Below are positions 1 through 7,871 of a stretch of DNA of 10,633 nt, piece by piece. The notes beneath the pieces were generated by a model. It did not search any database, was not told where the DNA came from, and saw only the letters and a list, made by a program, of their open reading frames with translations. This DNA comes from Lachnospiraceae bacterium (GTDB taxonomy: Bacteria > Bacillota_A > Clostridia > Lachnospirales > Lachnospiraceae). A program made the translations under genes and the position numbers. Each line of letters opens with the position of its first letter. Positions within the stretch are counted from its first letter, which is position 1. The stretch is from the NCBI GenBank assembly GCA_003446335.1, contig DMAZ01000194.1, positions 1-10,633 on the forward strand, read 5' to 3'.

Positions 1-1
1 C

Positions 2-1189
2 ATCTTCTTCTGGGTCATCCGAATGGTATTTTCCGGATATGAGCATACAGGAAAGAGTCCGTTCCATCATGTTCTGATCCACGGGCTTGTACGTGATGCT
101 CTCGGACGCAAGATGAGCAAGTCTCTCGGAAACGGTATTGACCCGCTTGAGATCATCGACGAGTACGGTGCTGACGCGCTCAGGCTTACCCTCATGACCG
201 GAAATGCACCGGGCAATGACATGCGCTTCTCCACAGACCAGGTCGTGGCCAGCCGTAATTTTGCCAACAAGATCTGGAATGCGAGCCGTTTTATCATGAT
301 GAACCTTCCGGAAGGCGAGATCAGAACACCCGAAAAGGACGAGCTGCTTCCGGCAGACCGCTGGATCCTTTCCAGGATCAATACGGTCGCTAAAGAAGTG
401 ACAGAGAACCTCGACCGATATGAACTCGGTATTGCCGCTTCCAAGATCCACGATTTCCTGTGGGATGAGTTCTGCGACTGGTATATTGAAATCGCAAAGC
501 TTCGCTTCTCGAAGAATAAAGATGACGCATCTGCAAATGCCGCCCTCTGGACACTCAGAACAGTTCTCACGGAAGGTCTGAAGCTTCTTCATCCGTATAT
601 GCCGTTCGTCACGGAGGAAATCTACTGCACACTTCTTCCGGAGGAGGATACGATCATGACCTCCGCATGGCCGGAGTATCGTGACGACTGGAACTTCCCG
701 GAAGAGGAAGCACAGATCGCAACATTACAGTCTCTTGTCAGAGGTATCAGGAATCTGCGCATGGAGATGAACGTGCCGAACGCGACGAAGACAGATCTCT
801 TCATTGCCGCAAGGGATGATGCAGCAGCCGCGAAATTCACGGCTATGATCGCAGCTCTTCCCGGAATCGAGCGCATGCTCTATGCGAAAGAAATCAGTGT
901 CCGGGCAGGTAAGGAAGGTGTGGCAGAGGATTCCGCAACAGTCGTTCTCTCAGCCGCGACAGCCTATATTCCGCTTGATGAGCTTGTTGACAAGGCAAAG
1001 GAGATCGCCCGACTGACAGCTGAGAGCGCGAAGATGGACAAGGAGATTGCCCGTGCGGCTGGTATGCTGGCCAACCCGAATTTTGTGAACAAGGCGCCGG
1101 CAGCGAAAGTTCAGGCAGAGCGCGACAAGCTTGAGAAATTTAAGGCGATCAAACAGCAGGTAGAGGAGCAGCTTGCCAGATACAGGTGA
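2..1189 (+). CDS. valS: Valyl-tRNA synthetase, C-terminal part (5' end outside window)
   Basis: This class I aminoacyl-tRNA synthetase charges tRNA-Val in the cytoplasm. The reading frame is open from base 2, so the gene enters from the left and only about the last 395 residues are present; the ATG at 23 is internal. Visible features, in order: the end of the Rossmann catalytic core with the KMSKS signature (KMSKSLGN, encoded near 111-134), which closes over ATP; a ValRS-typical DALR stretch (ADALRLTLMTGNAPGND); the helical anticodon-binding domain with WILSRIN and the FCDWYIE block; and the C-terminal coiled-coil arm that ends ValRS (LANPNFVNKAPAAKVQAERDKL region). It stops with TGA at 1187-1189. 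The next gene's Shine-Dalgarno follows within three bases, so the two are probably cotranscribed. No frameshift or missing motif is seen in the visible part. Identification is very secure. Confidence 0.97.
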   Translation: MFFWVIRMVFSGYEHTGKSPFHHVLIHGLVRDALGRKMSKSLGNGIDPLEIIDEYGADALRLTLMTGNAPGNDMRFSTDQVVASRNFANKIWNASRFIMMNLPEGEIRTPEKDELLPADRWILSRINTVAKEVTENLDRYELGIAASKIHDFLWDEFCDWYIEIAKLRFSKNKDDASANAALWTLRTVLTEGLKLLHPYMPFVTEEIYCTLLPEEDTIMTSAWPEYRDDWNFPEEEAQIATLQSLVRGIRNLRMEMNVPNATKTDLFIAARDDAAAAKFTAMIAALPGIERMLYAKEISVRAGKEGVAEDSATVVLSAATAYIPLDELVDKAKEIARLTAESAKMDKEIARAAGMLANPNFVNKAPAAKVQAERDKLEKFKAIKQQVEEQLARYR

Positions 1190-1191
1190 TC

Positions 1192-1206
1192 GGAGGTCAT
1201 AAATTG
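1192..1206 (+). promoter_or_regulatory. RBS and TTG start that fix the 5' end of the LtaS-like gene
   Basis: GGAGG at 1192-1196 is followed by a 7-base spacer and a TTG codon at 1204. An in-frame GTG at 1186 would overlap the valS stop and has no Shine-Dalgarno at a useful distance, so TTG 1204 is the better start. A TTG start usually lowers translation relative to ATG. Confidence 0.75.
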
Positions 1207-3279
1207 AAAGATAAAGTCAGGAAGTTTATTACAGGAAGCAGTAAAAAGCCGGTCCGGGAGTTAGATCCCCGGTTACAGAAAATCGTTGATTTCTGTAACC
1301 GATATGCGCTGATTCTGCAATTTTTTGTATGCTTCCTGCTTTATTTTGTTATTGAGTGGCTTCACAGAAAATCGTTCGGCCTTACAGTATCCTATCTGGA
1401 TCAGAGGACGAAAGTTTTTCTTTATAATACAATGCTGATTTATACAACGATGATGCCTGCATTTCTTTTCAGGAGACGTTTTTTCATTCGTTTCCTGATC
1501 GGACTTTGCTGGCTTATTCTCGGAATTGCCAATGGCATCGTTCTCGCAGGACGCGTGACACCGCTCACCGGTCCGGATATGAGTACACTTTCGGAAGCGA
1601 TGGGAGTCGTCACGAAATATGTATCCGGAACGGGCATGATCCTGATCGTAGGCGGACTGGTATGCGCCGGTCTGCTCGTTATCTTCTTTTTCCTGAATGC
1701 TCCGATCTACAGGGGAAAGAGGAATTTTAAAATTATTATTCCGGGAATAATTCTAAGCGTACTCGCATTTGCGGGGCTCACAAGGCTCATGCTCGGTATG
1801 CGTCAGCTGTCATCGTACTTCGGCAATATCGCGTTTGCTTACCAGGATTACGGATTCCCATACTGTCTCGGCGTAACTTTGTTCCAGACGGGAATCGATG
1901 AGCCGGATGATTATTCAGAGGAATTGATCAGCGGAATTATGTCTGAGGTGGGTGACACAGGGAAGACGATTACAGAGAATTATCCCAATATTATTGTTGT
2001 TCAGCTGGAATCTTTTTTCGATGATACGGATGTCAAATGGCTGAATTTCTCGGATGATCCTCTTCCCAACTGGCATGAACTGTCAAGCCAGTTCTCCTCC
2101 GGTTATTATCAGGTACCCACGGTCGGCGCGGGAACCGTCAATACAGAGTTCGAGACACTGACAGGTATGTCTCTGCGCTATTTCGGACCTGGAGAATATC
2201 CTTATAAGGGTGTACTGAAAAAAGAAGCCTGTGAATCGGCTCCGTTCGTGCTTGCCGATCTCGGTTATTCTGCTCATGCGGTGCATAATAATTATGCGAC
2301 TTTCTACAGCCGGAAGACGGTGTATGCCAATCTGGGCTTTAACGATTTCACATCCAATGAATACATGAGTGAACAGGATCAGGTGAATGAGATCGGCTGG
2401 ATGAGAGACGAGGTCCTGATACCGTATATCGGGGATGCTCTTGACGCCACGGAGAATCAGGATTTTGTGACTGTCATTTCCGTTCAGGGACACGGCGCAT
2501 ATCCGACGGAGGACGTGATCGAAGAGCCTGCCGTTACGGTGACCGGTGCGGCGACCCCGGAAAAAAACAGTCAGTGGGAGTATTATACGAATCAGATTCA
2601 CGAGATGGATATATTCGTCAGAGATTTGATCCGTTATATTGATGAGAGAGGAGAGCCGACCGTTATCTTCTTTTACGGCGATCATCTGCCGACGATGGGG
2701 CTTAAGGATGATGATCTCAGAAAAAGTACGACGTATCAGACCAGCTATCTGATGTGGGATAATCTCGGTCTTAAACGCAAGAGGAAAGATATCTGCGCCT
2801 ATCAGGCCATGGCTGAAATTTTCGACCGTGTCGGGATACATGAGGGAACAGTGTTCAACTTCCATCAGAGCATGAAGAATAACGAGCTCTATCTGAATGA
2901 CCTTCAGACATTGCAGTATGATATACTCTACGGTGAAAAATATGTTTACGGTCAGTCAATGCCATATTCAAAGCGTGTCATGGCTATGGGCGTGAAACCG
3001 ATCGTTTTGGACTCGATTGAAAAAGTCAACGATGATACCTACTATATTCATGGCAGCAATTTTACCCAGTCAAGCAGACTGACGGTTAACGATGAGTATT
3101 TTGAAACTTCTTTCGTATCGGCGGATACGCTGCTCGTGACGGATGTCGAATTGAAAAACGGTGACTGGATCAATGTCGGTCAGCTCAGTAATTCCGGTTC
3201 CGGAAAGATTTTGAGCCATACGAACACGCTGGTTTACGGAGTCGGCAGTCTCGGACCGCTGCCGGGAGGCAATAAATGA
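1204..3279 (+). CDS. LtaS-like membrane sulfatase (lipoteichoic acid synthase / phosphoglycerol transferase family)
   Basis: Predicted polytopic membrane enzyme of about 691 residues. The family transfers glycerol-phosphate from phosphatidylglycerol to a growing teichoic-acid-type polymer on the outer face of the membrane. About five hydrophobic helices lie between residues 35 and 200, followed by an extracellular sulfatase fold. Sulfatase landmarks are visible: NIIVVQLESF with metal ligand E269; AGTVNTEF with T311 where the LtaS nucleophilic threonine sits; HNNYATFYSR from H361; QGHGAYP with H430; and YGDHLP with D493/H494. All catalytic positions appear intact. Residues from about 597 to the end form an extra beta-rich domain not present in minimal LtaS; the YYIHGSNFTQSS pattern suggests an IPT/TIG-like fold. 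It follows valS by 14 bases and overlaps the next gene by 4 (ATGA), so translation is probably coupled. Whether it makes polyglycerol-phosphate LTA, primes it, or modifies another polymer cannot be told from sequence. Confidence 0.88.
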   Translation: MKDKVRKFITGSSKKPVRELDPRLQKIVDFCNRYALILQFFVCFLLYFVIEWLHRKSFGLTVSYLDQRTKVFLYNTMLIYTTMMPAFLFRRRFFIRFLIGLCWLILGIANGIVLAGRVTPLTGPDMSTLSEAMGVVTKYVSGTGMILIVGGLVCAGLLVIFFFLNAPIYRGKRNFKIIIPGIILSVLAFAGLTRLMLGMRQLSSYFGNIAFAYQDYGFPYCLGVTLFQTGIDEPDDYSEELISGIMSEVGDTGKTITENYPNIIVVQLESFFDDTDVKWLNFSDDPLPNWHELSSQFSSGYYQVPTVGAGTVNTEFETLTGMSLRYFGPGEYPYKGVLKKEACESAPFVLADLGYSAHAVHNNYATFYSRKTVYANLGFNDFTSNEYMSEQDQVNEIGWMRDEVLIPYIGDALDATENQDFVTVISVQGHGAYPTEDVIEEPAVTVTGAATPEKNSQWEYYTNQIHEMDIFVRDLIRYIDERGEPTVIFFYGDHLPTMGLKDDDLRKSTTYQTSYLMWDNLGLKRKRKDICAYQAMAEIFDRVGIHEGTVFNFHQSMKNNELYLNDLQTLQYDILYGEKYVYGQSMPYSKRVMAMGVKPIVLDSIEKVNDDTYYIHGSNFTQSSRLTVNDEYFETSFVSADTLLVTDVELKNGDWINVGQLSNSGSGKILSHTNTLVYGVGSLGPLPGGNK

Positions 3280-3431
3280 TTAATTACGAAGAAGAACTTA
3301 AAAAATTTAAGCCCAGCCTTGACGTTGATGAGGCAGAGGGGGCTATTTACTCCAGAGACCTTACGGATGTCATAGATATTCTTCAGGAGATGCTGAAAGA
3401 GACTTCTGTAAATAAGAGGGATTGGGAATGA
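3276..3431 (+). CDS. Small acidic protein of unknown function (51 aa)
   Basis: I do not recognise this protein. It begins MINYEEELKKFKPSLDVDEA and continues with a predicted amphipathic helix (DVIDILQEMLKE); it is rich in Glu, Asp and Lys, with no membrane segment, signal peptide or Cys motif, so it is likely cytoplasmic. Support for it being a real gene: its ATG overlaps the upstream stop as ATGA; GGGAGG at 3264-3269 gives a good Shine-Dalgarno; its own stop overlaps the ATG of the following TPR gene, again as ATGA; and without it there would be an unexplained 148-base gap in an otherwise gapless run. The double overlap suggests translational coupling with the LtaS-like and TPR proteins, and so possibly a small partner of one of them. 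That role is inference. Confidence 0.72.
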   Translation: MINYEEELKKFKPSLDVDEAEGAIYSRDLTDVIDILQEMLKETSVNKRDWE

Positions 3432-5059
3432 GATGTATGAACTGCGGGGCAGAGCTGACAGAGTCGGCTTACTGCCCGAACTGCGGATGTGATGTATCCG
3501 TGCAGAAACAGGCGATCGTGCTCTCCGGTCTTTATTATAACCAGGGGCTGGAGAAAGCACAGGTCAGAGACCTCAGCGGAGCGATCGATCAGCTCCGCAG
3601 AAGCCTGAAATTTAATAAGATGAATATCCCGGCCAGAAACCTTCTCGGACTGGTCTATTTTGAGATGGGTGAAGTTGTCGCCGCTCTCTCCGAGTGGGTC
3701 ATCTCAAAGAACATTCAGCCGGAGGAGAATATAGCCGTCGAGTATATAGAGAATCTTCAGAAGGACGCCAACAGACTCGATATTATCAACCAGACCATAA
3801 AGAAATATAATATTGCTCTGGAAAACTGCAATAAGGGGAATGAAGATGTTGCGATGATCCAGCTCAAGAAGATACTGGCGCAGAATCCCAAGCTTATAAA
3901 GGGATACCATCTTCTTTCTCTGCTCTATATAAGGAGCGGCGAGTACGAAAAGGCGAGAAAGCTTCTTAAGAAGGCGATAAAGATCGATAAGACGAACACG
4001 ACCACTCTGCGTTTTCTCCATGAAATTGACGAGCAGACCGGGCTTATGACGACATTGGAACCGCGTTTTTCCATCTGGTCGGGCAGGGAACAATCCTCGG
4101 AGCCGGGGACATTGTCAAGACAGGGAGCCGGAACGATCACTTCCTTTCGGGATACGACCCCGGGATCGACTCTGTTCAGTGTACTTGTCGGCGCATTGGT
4201 AAGTGCGCTTGCCATGTGGTTCCTGTTCATACCGGCAAGAACGGATGCCATCATCCAGGAGGCTGACAGGAAAGTTGCGGAGTATGCGGCAAATGCAGCA
4301 TCCGATTCCGCACAGATCGAGTCAATGAACGCCCAGCTCGTCAATTCTCAGGATACGGTCAATACCGCCTCGGAACAGATCGGAGCGGCAAATGTAAAAG
4401 CCGCGTCCTACGAAAACCTCATCACTGCGTTCAATGCCTACAATAACGGCAATATGGAACAGGCGGCAAATGCTCTGACAGCTGTCAATGTTGACATGCT
4501 TTCGGTCGAAGCAAAGCAGATCTATGACCTCATAAGAGGCACTGCCAGTACGACGATCTTTTCCGAGTACAGAGACACAGGCATAGAGCTGTACAACGAT
4601 TATGAATACAGTGATGCAATTTCATACCTTGAGCAGGCGAAGACGATCAATCCGACTGATTATGATGTGCTGAACTATCTGGCGAACGCCTATAAGGCGA
4701 TCGGTGACTATGAGAATGCAAATATAAACTATCAGACGATCATAGACACGTTCCCGGATACAAGCAGAGCACAGAATGCAGCCGAGAAGATGGAAGAAAT
4801 CGCCGAAGAGATCCGCTCTGAAGAGGAAGCAGCGGCAGCAGCGGCGCAGGCCCAGGCGGAAGCGGAAGCGGCGGCAGCAGCGGCACAGGCCCAGGCGGAG
4901 TCGGAAGCTGCGGCAGCGGCAGCAGCGGCGCAGGCCCAGGCGGAGGCAGAGGCGGCGGCAGCAGCCCAGGCGGAGGCCGCGGCGCAGGCCCAGGCAGAAG
5001 CGGAAGCAGCTGCAGCAGCGGCGGCGGCAGCAGCAGCGGAAGCGGGCGGAGGTGAATAA
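3428..5059 (+). CDS. Zinc-ribbon / TPR single-pass membrane protein with Ala-Gln-Glu tail
   Basis: About 543 residues, no established function. An N-terminal zinc ribbon has paired cysteines C3/C6 and C16/C19. Helical tetratricopeptide-like repeats follow, roughly residues 28-205 (clearest at 159-192: GYHLLSLLYIRSGEYEKARK). One transmembrane helix lies at about 249-268, preceded by a Gly/Ser/Thr linker. After it come a probable coiled coil (about 270-345), a second TPR block (about 380-446: DAISYLEQAKTINPTDYDVL) and a 76-residue Ala/Gln/Glu tail from residue 468. With the zinc ribbon inside, the second TPR block and tail would face the wall, giving a bridge between cytoplasm and envelope. ATG 3428 is preferred over the in-frame TTG at 3422: AGAGGG at 3415-3420 sits 7 bases upstream of it and it overlaps the preceding stop. 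The context (LtaS-like before, murB after) suggests an envelope assembly or scaffold role, by inference only. Confidence 0.85.
   Translation: MRCMNCGAELTESAYCPNCGCDVSVQKQAIVLSGLYYNQGLEKAQVRDLSGAIDQLRRSLKFNKMNIPARNLLGLVYFEMGEVVAALSEWVISKNIQPEENIAVEYIENLQKDANRLDIINQTIKKYNIALENCNKGNEDVAMIQLKKILAQNPKLIKGYHLLSLLYIRSGEYEKARKLLKKAIKIDKTNTTTLRFLHEIDEQTGLMTTLEPRFSIWSGREQSSEPGTLSRQGAGTITSFRDTTPGSTLFSVLVGALVSALAMWFLFIPARTDAIIQEADRKVAEYAANAASDSAQIESMNAQLVNSQDTVNTASEQIGAANVKAASYENLITAFNAYNNGNMEQAANALTAVNVDMLSVEAKQIYDLIRGTASTTIFSEYRDTGIELYNDYEYSDAISYLEQAKTINPTDYDVLNYLANAYKAIGDYENANINYQTIIDTFPDTSRAQNAAEKMEEIAEEIRSEEEAAAAAAQAQAEAEAAAAAAQAQAESEAAAAAAAAQAQAEAEAAAAAQAEAAAQAQAEAEAAAAAAAAAAAEAGGGE
4829..5043 (+). 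repeat. Imperfect GC-rich repeats coding the Ala/Gln/Glu tail of the TPR protein
   Basis: This stretch is a run of GCN, CAG and GAR codons, much more GC-rich than its surroundings. A core CAGGCCCAGGCRGA recurs four times, around 4847-4860, 4887-4899, 4931-4944 and 4985-4997, each coding AQAE and spaced roughly 40-54 bases. The protein product has no Lys, Arg, Pro or aromatic residue and should form a long solvent-exposed helix. Such repeats can slip during replication or recombine, so tail length may vary between strains. Confidence 0.85.
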
Positions 5060-5103
5060 CATCTGACGCAGGATTCTTGATACTATGACCACAAGGAGAT
5101 CAT

Positions 5104-6021
5104 ATGTCCGGTTTACTCTATATTGATAAAATCGAAGCAGCGATTGGGACAGCCCATGTTCTCCGCGAAGAGAGCATGGGAAAACATACGACATTCAGGA
5201 TCGGCGGTCCTGCGGATTGTGTACTCCTCCCGCAAAGTGCCGGGGAGCTTGCAGCGGTCCTGAAAATCTGCAGAGAGGAGAATGTTCCCTATTTTATTCT
5301 CGGGAACGGAAGCAACCTTCTGGTATCTGACGAGGGATACAGAGGGGCGGTCATTCAGATTTACAGAAACATGAATGAGATCGAAGTGAAGGGCTGCGAG
5401 ATCACAGCCGGGGCGGGAGCTCTCCTTTCCCAGATCGCGGCCAGAGCAGTCGGAGAAGATCTTACCGGATTTGAATTCGCATCGGGAATTCCCGGTACAC
5501 TCGGCGGCGCATGCGTGATGAATGCCGGTGCTTACGGCGGGGAGATGAAAGACGTTCTGAAGAGTGTCACCGCTATGAGCTCGGACGGAGAAATCCGCGT
5601 CTTTTCCGTGCAGGAACTGGATCTTGGCTATCGACATTCCGCACTGATGGACGGAGGATATATTGTGCTGGCAGCGACACTGCAGCTGGATCACGGGGAT
5701 CCGGAAAAGATCAGAGCCCTGACAGAGGAACTGAGATCGCGCAGAACATCGAAACAGCCGCTGGATCTCCCGAGTGCGGGAAGTACTTTCAAACGGCCGG
5801 AAGGTTATTTTGCCGGTAAGCTGATCCAGGATGCCGGTCTGAGAGGATTCGGTATCGGCGGAGCGCAGGTCTCCGAAAAGCACTGCGGCTTTGTAGTGAA
5901 TACGGGAAGCGCGACAGCCGGGGATGTTTATCGACTGATTCGGTACATTCAGGCAGAAGTAAAGAAACAGTTCGGAGTGGAACTTCAGCCGGAAATTAAA
6001 TTTCTCGGCGAGATCAAATAG
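5104..6021 (+). CDS. murB: UDP-N-acetylenolpyruvoylglucosamine reductase (MurB)
   Basis: FAD-dependent cytoplasmic enzyme that uses NADPH to reduce UDP-GlcNAc-enolpyruvate to UDP-N-acetylmuramic acid, the second committed step of peptidoglycan precursor synthesis. At 305 residues it matches the usual length of Firmicutes (type II) MurB. FAD-domain motifs are clear: TTFRIGGPAD near the start, LGNGSNLLVSDEGY, and GFEFASGIPGTLGGACVMNAGAYGGE with its glycine-rich flavin contacts. Catalytic residues are present: S227 in SAGSTFKRP (proton donor to the carbanion) and E297 in LQPEIKFLGE; the LGYRHS block is also typical. AAGGAG at 5093-5098 lies 5 bases before the ATG. The 44-base gap upstream contains no terminator, and rapZ follows after 29 bases, the common clostridial order. 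No anomaly. Confidence 0.97.
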   Translation: MSGLLYIDKIEAAIGTAHVLREESMGKHTTFRIGGPADCVLLPQSAGELAAVLKICREENVPYFILGNGSNLLVSDEGYRGAVIQIYRNMNEIEVKGCEITAGAGALLSQIAARAVGEDLTGFEFASGIPGTLGGACVMNAGAYGGEMKDVLKSVTAMSSDGEIRVFSVQELDLGYRHSALMDGGYIVLAATLQLDHGDPEKIRALTEELRSRRTSKQPLDLPSAGSTFKRPEGYFAGKLIQDAGLRGFGIGGAQVSEKHCGFVVNTGSATAGDVYRLIRYIQAEVKKQFGVELQPEIKFLGEIK

Positions 6022-6050
6022 ACAGACCGTATAGATCAGAGGGAACTTGC

Positions 6051-6950
6051 ATGAAATTTGTGATTGTGACAGGAATGTCCGGAGCCGGAAAAAGTACAGC
6101 GCTCAAGTTTCTTGAAGACTATGAATATTTTTGTGTGGATAATCTCCCGATCACGCTTATAGAGCCATTTGCTCAGATTTCTGTTGACGGCAAGTCATCC
6201 GACATCAATAAGATCGCGATCGGAATCGATATTCGCAGCGGAAAGAAGCTGGATATGCTGGAAAGCGTGCTGGATAATCTTTCGGCAATGGGTATTCGCT
6301 ATAAGATCCTTTTTCTGGATTCTTCCGATGAGGTACTTGTCAAGAGATACAAGGAGACCAGGAGAAATCATCCCCTTGCGGGCGTGAACGGAAGACTGGA
6401 AGACGGAATCAGGCTCGAACGTGAAAAGATGACGTTCATACGCAAGCATGCGGACTATATTATTGATACCAGCCAGCTTCTTGTACGTGAGTTGAGAGGC
6501 GAGATCAGACGCATATTTGTAGAAGAAAACACCTATAAGAACCTCTATATCACGGTCATGTCCTTCGGGTTCAAGTACGGCATACCGACCGATGCGGATC
6601 TGGTCTTCGATGTGCGTTTCCTTCCGAACCCTTATTATGATCCGGAGCTGAGGATCCTCACAGGTCTCGATGAGCCGGTAGCCCGGTTCATCCGGAAAAA
6701 TCCGGAATGTGATATTTTCCTGGATAAACTGGAAGATATGCTGGGATTTCTGGTTCCGTATTATATTCAGGAGGGGAAAAATCAGCTGGTCGTTGCGGTA
6801 GGATGCACCGGAGGAAGACATCGTTCGGTCATGCTCGCTGACGGCATTTACCGGCGTCTTATAAAGAATTCCGAATACGGTGTTCGAATTGAGCACAGAG
6901 ATATGCAGAAAGACCTTGTGAAGAAACAGAAAGATTATGAGGTACAGTAA
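6051..6950 (+). CDS. rapZ: RapZ/YvcJ family nucleotide-binding protein
   Basis: P-loop protein of 299 residues, full length for the family. In E. coli RapZ is an RNA-binding adaptor that controls glucosamine-6-phosphate synthase through the small RNA GlmZ; the Bacillus homologue YvcJ binds and hydrolyses nucleotides and affects competence. Walker A is GMSGAGKS at residues 8-15. The family block LFLDSSDEVLVKRYKETRRNHPL is intact. The C-terminal domain carries DVRFLPNPYYDPELR, LTGLDEPV and the anion-binding GCTGGRHRSV stretch, which in RapZ belongs to the RNA- and ligand-binding half. AGAGGGA at 6038-6044 serves the ATG. The TAA abuts the whiA ATG with no intervening base. A GlmZ-type RNA is not expected in this lineage, so the physiological target here is unknown. 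Confidence 0.95.
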   Translation: MKFVIVTGMSGAGKSTALKFLEDYEYFCVDNLPITLIEPFAQISVDGKSSDINKIAIGIDIRSGKKLDMLESVLDNLSAMGIRYKILFLDSSDEVLVKRYKETRRNHPLAGVNGRLEDGIRLEREKMTFIRKHADYIIDTSQLLVRELRGEIRRIFVEENTYKNLYITVMSFGFKYGIPTDADLVFDVRFLPNPYYDPELRILTGLDEPVARFIRKNPECDIFLDKLEDMLGFLVPYYIQEGKNQLVVAVGCTGGRHRSVMLADGIYRRLIKNSEYGVRIEHRDMQKDLVKKQKDYEVQ

Positions 6951-7871
6951 ATGTCTTTTTCCAGTGAGGTGAAGGATGAACTGGCCGGTGTCTATCCGAA
7001 AGCCCGGCACTGCAAGATAGCCGAGCTTGCGGGAATCATGGGAATCTGTGAAGGAGAAGGCGATATTCTGTACCTTCAGTCTGAGAACGACGCACTTCAA
7101 AGAAAGTTCTTTACATTACTTCTAAAAGCATTTAATATAGATAAAGGTCTGTTTCCGACTGTAGCAGGCGGCGGACACAGACAATCCTACCGAATGGTCC
7201 TGGATGATATAAAGAAGGTTCGGGATGTCCGATCAGCAGTCAGGCATCCGATGGTCCTTTCCATGGAATGCTGCAGAAGATCTTTTCTGCGGGGCGCGTT
7301 CCTCGCGGGCGGTTCAATCAGTGATCCTGAGAAATATTACCATTTTGAGATCGTTTGTGATAATGCGGATTTTGCGGAGACAGTACAGAAAGTCATCAAT
7401 AGCTTCGGCCTGGAGTCGAAGACCGTCATGCGAAAGAACACGTATGTCGTTTATCTTAAGGAAGGCGAACAGATCGTCCAGATCCTCGGAGAGATGGGAG
7501 CCGGACATTCCCTCATGAAACTGGTCAATGTCAGGATCTGGAGGGAAATGAGAGGAAACGTCAACAGAAGAGTGAACTGCGAAACAGCGAACCTGAACCG
7601 TACAGCAGTCACTGCAGTCAGACAGATCGAAGACATTCTTTTTATCGAAGAGAATCTTGGTTTCGGTAAACTTACACCGCCGCTCAGGCAGATGGCGGAG
7701 GTGCGGCTCCAGCTTCCGGAAGCTTCGCTTAAGGAACTCGGAGAAAATATGAATCCCAAATTGGGAAAGTCGGGGGTCAATCACCGGCTGCGCAAGCTCA
7801 GTGAGATTGCGGATGAACTGAGAGAAGAGAAGATCGGAGAGGACGGTCTTCAGAGCCTGGAGGAAAAGTAA
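6951..7871 (+). CDS. whiA: WhiA family DNA-binding regulator
   Basis: 306 residues. WhiA proteins join a LAGLIDADG homing-endonuclease-like domain without nuclease activity to a C-terminal helix-turn-helix. In Streptomyces WhiA controls sporulation-septation genes with WhiB; in Bacillus it influences division and chromosome segregation. Here the N-terminal FSSEVKDELAG start, the LAGLIDADG-related RSFLRGAFLAGGSISDPEK block, and the TNL/TAVRQIEDI linker (seen as ANLNRTAVTAVRQI) are present. The HTH region reads EASLKELGENMNPKLGKSGVNHRLRKL, with the conserved SGVNHRLRKL recognition segment. A GAGG at 6939-6942 inside the rapZ end provides the RBS. The TAA abuts the ATG of the HPr-like gene, as at the rapZ junction. 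In Bacillus yvcK lies between these two; here it is absent. Confidence 0.96.
   Translation: MSFSSEVKDELAGVYPKARHCKIAELAGIMGICEGEGDILYLQSENDALQRKFFTLLLKAFNIDKGLFPTVAGGGHRQSYRMVLDDIKKVRDVRSAVRHPMVLSMECCRRSFLRGAFLAGGSISDPEKYYHFEIVCDNADFAETVQKVINSFGLESKTVMRKNTYVVYLKEGEQIVQILGEMGAGHSLMKLVNVRIWREMRGNVNRRVNCETANLNRTAVTAVRQIEDILFIEENLGFGKLTPPLRQMAEVRLQLPEASLKELGENMNPKLGKSGVNHRLRKLSEIADELREEKIGEDGLQSLEEK

Noticed and set aside
2083..2865. 260-residue minus-strand ORF inside the LtaS-like gene
   Set aside because: Antisense to the sulfatase catalytic core, whose motifs are all intact; no independent support.
4776..5066. Arg/Gln-rich plus-strand ORF in another frame of the TPR tail
   Set aside because: The Arg/Gln run is a frame-shifted reading of the Ala/Gln/Glu repeat; the real frame continues from a well-supported TPR protein.
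5078..5086. TGATACTAT upstream of murB as an extended -10 element
   Set aside because: Only 4 of 6 to consensus, with the -35 region falling in the GC-rich repeat and no good hexamer there; insufficient to call a promoter.
4622..5194. 190-residue minus-strand ORF rich in Cys, Arg and Leu, opposite the end of the TPR gene
   Set aside because: Its composition is the mirror of the GCN/CAG/GAR repeat on the plus strand, and it crosses the murB start. No RBS or family signature; a shadow of a low-complexity region.
6195..7100. 301-residue minus-strand ORF spanning rapZ and the whiA start
   Set aside because: Entirely antisense to two clear, conserved genes, with no recognisable motif.
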